DNA of 64,000 nt from Sulfuritortus calidifontis (GTDB taxonomy: Bacteria; Pseudomonadota; Gammaproteobacteria; Burkholderiales; Thiobacillaceae), in contig NZ_AP018721.1 in NCBI RefSeq assembly GCF_003967275.1, forward strand, positions 1,922,001-1,986,000, given 5' to 3'. The translations under genes were made by a program, and so were the position numbers. Of the stretch, positions 62,114 to 64,000 are shown one piece after another. Numbering within the stretch: the stretch's first letter is position 1; the number at the start of each line of letters is the position of its first letter. The notes under the pieces were generated by a model. That model ran no database searches and was not told the origin of the DNA. It saw only the letters and a program-made list of their open reading frames with translations.

Positions 62114-63241
62114 TTACGCGGGCACCCCCGGATCCATCTCCGCCGGCACCTGCCAGTCGGCCGGCAGCGCCGGCGCGATCTTGGCCTGTTTCAGCTGATA
62201 GACATAGGCCAGCACCTGGGCCACCGCGGTGAACAGGGTGCCGGGAATGGTGTCGCCGATCTCGACATGGCGGTGCAGGGCGCGGGCGAGCGGCGGCGCC
62301 TCGACGATGGGTACGCCATGCTCGCGGGCGATCTCCTTGATCCGGGCCGCCACCAATTGGCTGCCCTTGGCCACCACCTGCGGTGCGCTCATCCGCTTCT
62401 CGTCGTATTTGAGGGCCACGGCGAAGTGCAAGGGGTTGGTCACCACCACCTCGGCCTTGGGCACCGCCGCCATCATGCGGCGTCGCGCCATCTCGCGCTG
62501 CAGGCGGCGGATGCGGCTGCGGATCTGCGGGTCGCCCTGGGTCTGCTTGTTCTCCTCGATCACTTCCTGCTTGGTCATGCGCAGCTTGTAGTAGTAATGC
62601 CAGAGCTGGAAGGGCACGTCGATGATGGCGATCAGGGCGAAGGCACCGGCCGCGGCGAGGAAGGTCATCAGGGTGATCCAGCCGAAGTGGCCGATGCCGG
62701 CGTTGAGCGGTTCGGCCGCCAGGTTGACTAGATCGTCACGCTGGTTCCACAGCATCCAGCCGGCGACGCCGCCGATCACCGCGCTCTTGAGTACCGCCTT
62801 GACCAGCTCGATCAGCGACTGCACCGAGAACATCCGACCGATGCCCTGGATCGGGTCGAGCCGGTCGAACTTGGGCTCCAGCGCCTGGGTGCTGAAGTTC
62901 CAGCCGGAAATCAGGAGATTGGCCGCCACCGCCAGGATGATCAGCACCAGGGCCAGGGGGGCGAAGGTGATCAGAGTGTCCCGCGTCGCCTCGAACAGGG
63001 TGTGGGCCATGAAGCCGGGGTCGGTCACCGCCTCGCGGTCGAAGCTGAAGACGCTGAGCACCATGTTGCGCAGGCCCTGATAGAAGTAGTCACCCATCAG
63101 CATGATGGTGACGGCGCTGCCCATCAGGATGGCGAAGGTACCCAGTTCCCGCGAATGGGGAACGTTGCCCTGCTCGCGTGCCTGCTCGACCTTTCTGCCT
63201 GACGCAGGCTCGGTTTTTTCGAGATCGCTGTCTTCCGCCAT
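62114..63241 (-). CDS. flhB: Flagellar type III export switch protein FlhB
   Basis: The 375-residue protein has four membrane helices and the cytoplasmic domain that self-cleaves to change export specificity. Start DSDLEKTEPASGRKVEQARE is the family signature. The cleavage motif reads NPLH (Asn269-Pro270-Leu271-His272) instead of the standard NPTH, followed by the normal FAVALKYDEKRMSAPQVVAK. Asn and Pro, between which cleavage occurs, are kept. Confidence 0.96.
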   Translation of the reverse strand: MAEDSDLEKTEPASGRKVEQAREQGNVPHSRELGTFAILMGSAVTIMLMGDYFYQGLRNMVLSVFSFDREAVTDPGFMAHTLFEATRDTLITFAPLALVLIILAVAANLLISGWNFSTQALEPKFDRLDPIQGIGRMFSVQSLIELVKAVLKSAVIGGVAGWMLWNQRDDLVNLAAEPLNAGIGHFGWITLMTFLAAAGAFALIAIIDVPFQLWHYYYKLRMTKQEVIEENKQTQGDPQIRSRIRRLQREMARRRMMAAVPKAEVVVTNPLHFAVALKYDEKRMSAPQVVAKGSQLVAARIKEIAREHGVPIVEAPPLARALHRHVEIGDTIPGTLFTAVAQVLAYVYQLKQAKIAPALPADWQVPAEMDPGVPA

Positions 63242-63332
63242 CCTCTTAGCCCGTCAAAGCGCGGGGGCAAGGTTGTAAAAATAATGCCCACGAGTTTAGC
63301 ACGGCGGCACCCCCGACCGACGGCCAAAAAAC

Positions 63333-63362
63333 AAACGGCCCGGGCTCATGCCCAGGCCGTTT
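63333..63362 (-). terminator. Terminator after the right-edge gene
   Basis: AAACGGCC (63333-63340) and GGCCGTTT (63355-63362), with CGGGC/GCCC(A) pairing inside, form a stem followed on the minus strand by TTTGTTTTTT. It ends transcription before flhB. Confidence 0.8.
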
Positions 63363-63424
63363 CCATGCTGGCGGGTGCTCGCTTTGGCGGGGCCTTGGAG
63401 CCTATTCCGAGAGGAAATATGTTC

Positions 63425-64000
63425 CTAGTGCGCCTGCACGCCGGGGCCAAAATAGCGGTAGCCCAAGCGCATCTGCCGGCTGCGTTCGAAGCGCTTCTTG
63501 CCTACCTCGTCGGCGAAGGCACCAGCGATGGCGGCATAGGCGCGGGCCGCCCATTCGGCGTCCAGCAGCAAGTCGGCCACGCCCTCGGCCCAGCACAGCT
63601 TGTCGTTGGCCGAGGCGAGCTTGGCGCCGCAAGCCTCCATCAGCCCGGCGATTTCGGCATTGGCCATGCCATCGTCCTTCAGCCGGCGGGCCAGCTGCAC
63701 GCAGGCCTCACCGCTGGCGCAGGCGGCCACGGCCTTGTCGAACTGAGCCTTGGCGTTGCCGGCATCGCCCAAATCGCGGTAGAGCTTGCCGATGTAGGCC
63801 AGGGCATAGTGGTCCTTGGCCCGCTTGGCCGCCTCGGCCAGGAGTTGGGTCGCCCAGGCGGCGTCATTCAGGGCGTCGCGCACGGTCTCGGCCAGCTTGG
63901 TGTAGTCGTAGGGGTTGTCGCTGGCCTGCGCGGCGCGCGCGGTCAGGTATTCCTTGGCCTTGGTGCGGCCGAACTCGGCATCCTTCAGCTCGCGCGCGGC
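63425..64000 (-). CDS. Helical repeat (TPR-like) protein, N-terminus outside window
   Basis: The frame is open to the right edge (first visible codon at 64000); 191 residues are visible. They are alanine-rich and helical with repeat-like units such as YALAYIGKLYRDLGDAGNAK and AQFDKAVAACASGEACVQLA, resembling TPR or Sel1 repeats. The C-terminal residues include four cysteines. No enzyme motif is seen. It lies upstream of flhB in the same direction but is separated by a terminator. Function is unknown. Confidence 0.65.
   Translation of the reverse strand, partial: AARELKDAEFGRTKAKEYLTARAAQASDNPYDYTKLAETVRDALNDAAWATQLLAEAAKRAKDHYALAYIGKLYRDLGDAGNAKAQFDKAVAACASGEACVQLARRLKDDGMANAEIAGLMEACGAKLASANDKLCWAEGVADLLLDAEWAARAYAAIAGAFADEVGKKRFERSRQMRLGYRYFGPGVQAH

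Noticed and set aside
1-64000. rRNA, tRNA, CRISPR array or prophage
   Set aside because: No cloverleaf-like segments, rRNA landmarks, regularly spaced direct repeats or phage structural genes were seen on either strand by reading.

Overview
The window is 64 kb of GC-rich chromosome with almost no spare DNA. The gene orders are those of a betaproteobacterium: rpoE-rseABC-mucD-grx-lepA-lepB-rnc-era-recO-pdxJ, kdsD-kdsC-lptCAB-rpoN-ptsN-hprK-rapZ, rplU-rpmA-obg-proB, and flhB-flhA-flhF-fleN-fliA-motCD. A Coq7-type ubiquinone hydroxylase, UbiX and polar flagellar genes fit this. A sulfur-oxidising relative of Thiobacillaceae is an inference only. It rests on a protein resembling half of a sulfur oxygenase reductase and on SoxW/TlpA-like periplasmic thioredoxins. 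No rRNA, tRNA or CRISPR array was seen.

Layout. 1-4830: an Hsp70 (cut by the left edge) with DnaJ, a diaminopimelate-dehydrogenase-like protein, a small HTH/Zn-ribbon protein and an internally duplicated acidic protein. 4834-5946: a double cNMP-binding plus rhodanese protein. 5947-10750: the only clearly accessory stretch, with a complete IS3-family element, a lipoprotein-like or exported beta-propeller protein, a GNAT acetyltransferase, and an ABC exporter that has lost its N-terminal half at an abrupt junction with AT-rich DNA. 10751-15811: yacG, erpA, argC, rpsI-rplM, a YdcF-like protein, OsmC, a DUF2322-like protein and coq7. 15875-25689: a long leftward series covering ubiX, a NusG-II/Gx pair, the nitrogen-PTS regulators (rapZ, hprK, ptsN), rpoN, and LPS transport and Kdo synthesis (lptBAC, kdsCD). 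25753-29064: a CPA2 antiporter and an EAL-like/HDOD protein. 29180-39482: the leftward sigma-E supercluster. 39634-49736: nadB, pepA, lptFG, an RDD protein, rplU-rpmA-obgE-proB and a Y-family DNA polymerase. 49996-50624: the SOR-like gene and the broken 3' end of a second copy. 50682-53681: an efflux adaptor, a TolC-like channel and two thioredoxin-fold proteins. 53841-63241: a PilZ-like protein and the flagellar cluster. 63425-64000: a repeat-rich protein cut by the right edge.

Two observations stand out. First, the 150-residue protein at 49996-50448 lines up with the N-terminal half of archaeal sulfur oxygenase reductase, including the catalytic cysteine and the three iron ligands. A truncated paralogue lies directly downstream. 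Second, a 46-base hairpin repeat occurs at that truncation point, inside the coding sequence of the NusG-II protein, and in a more divergent form between motC and motD. In the first two places it is read in the same frame and encodes nearly the same 16-residue peptide, which recalls the in-gene palindromic elements of Rickettsia. Smaller points are paired GAAC-N4-GTTC palindromes upstream of the Y-family polymerase, a FleN without a recognisable P-loop, FlhB with NPLH instead of NPTH, and a hairpin occupying the ribosome-binding position of lepA.
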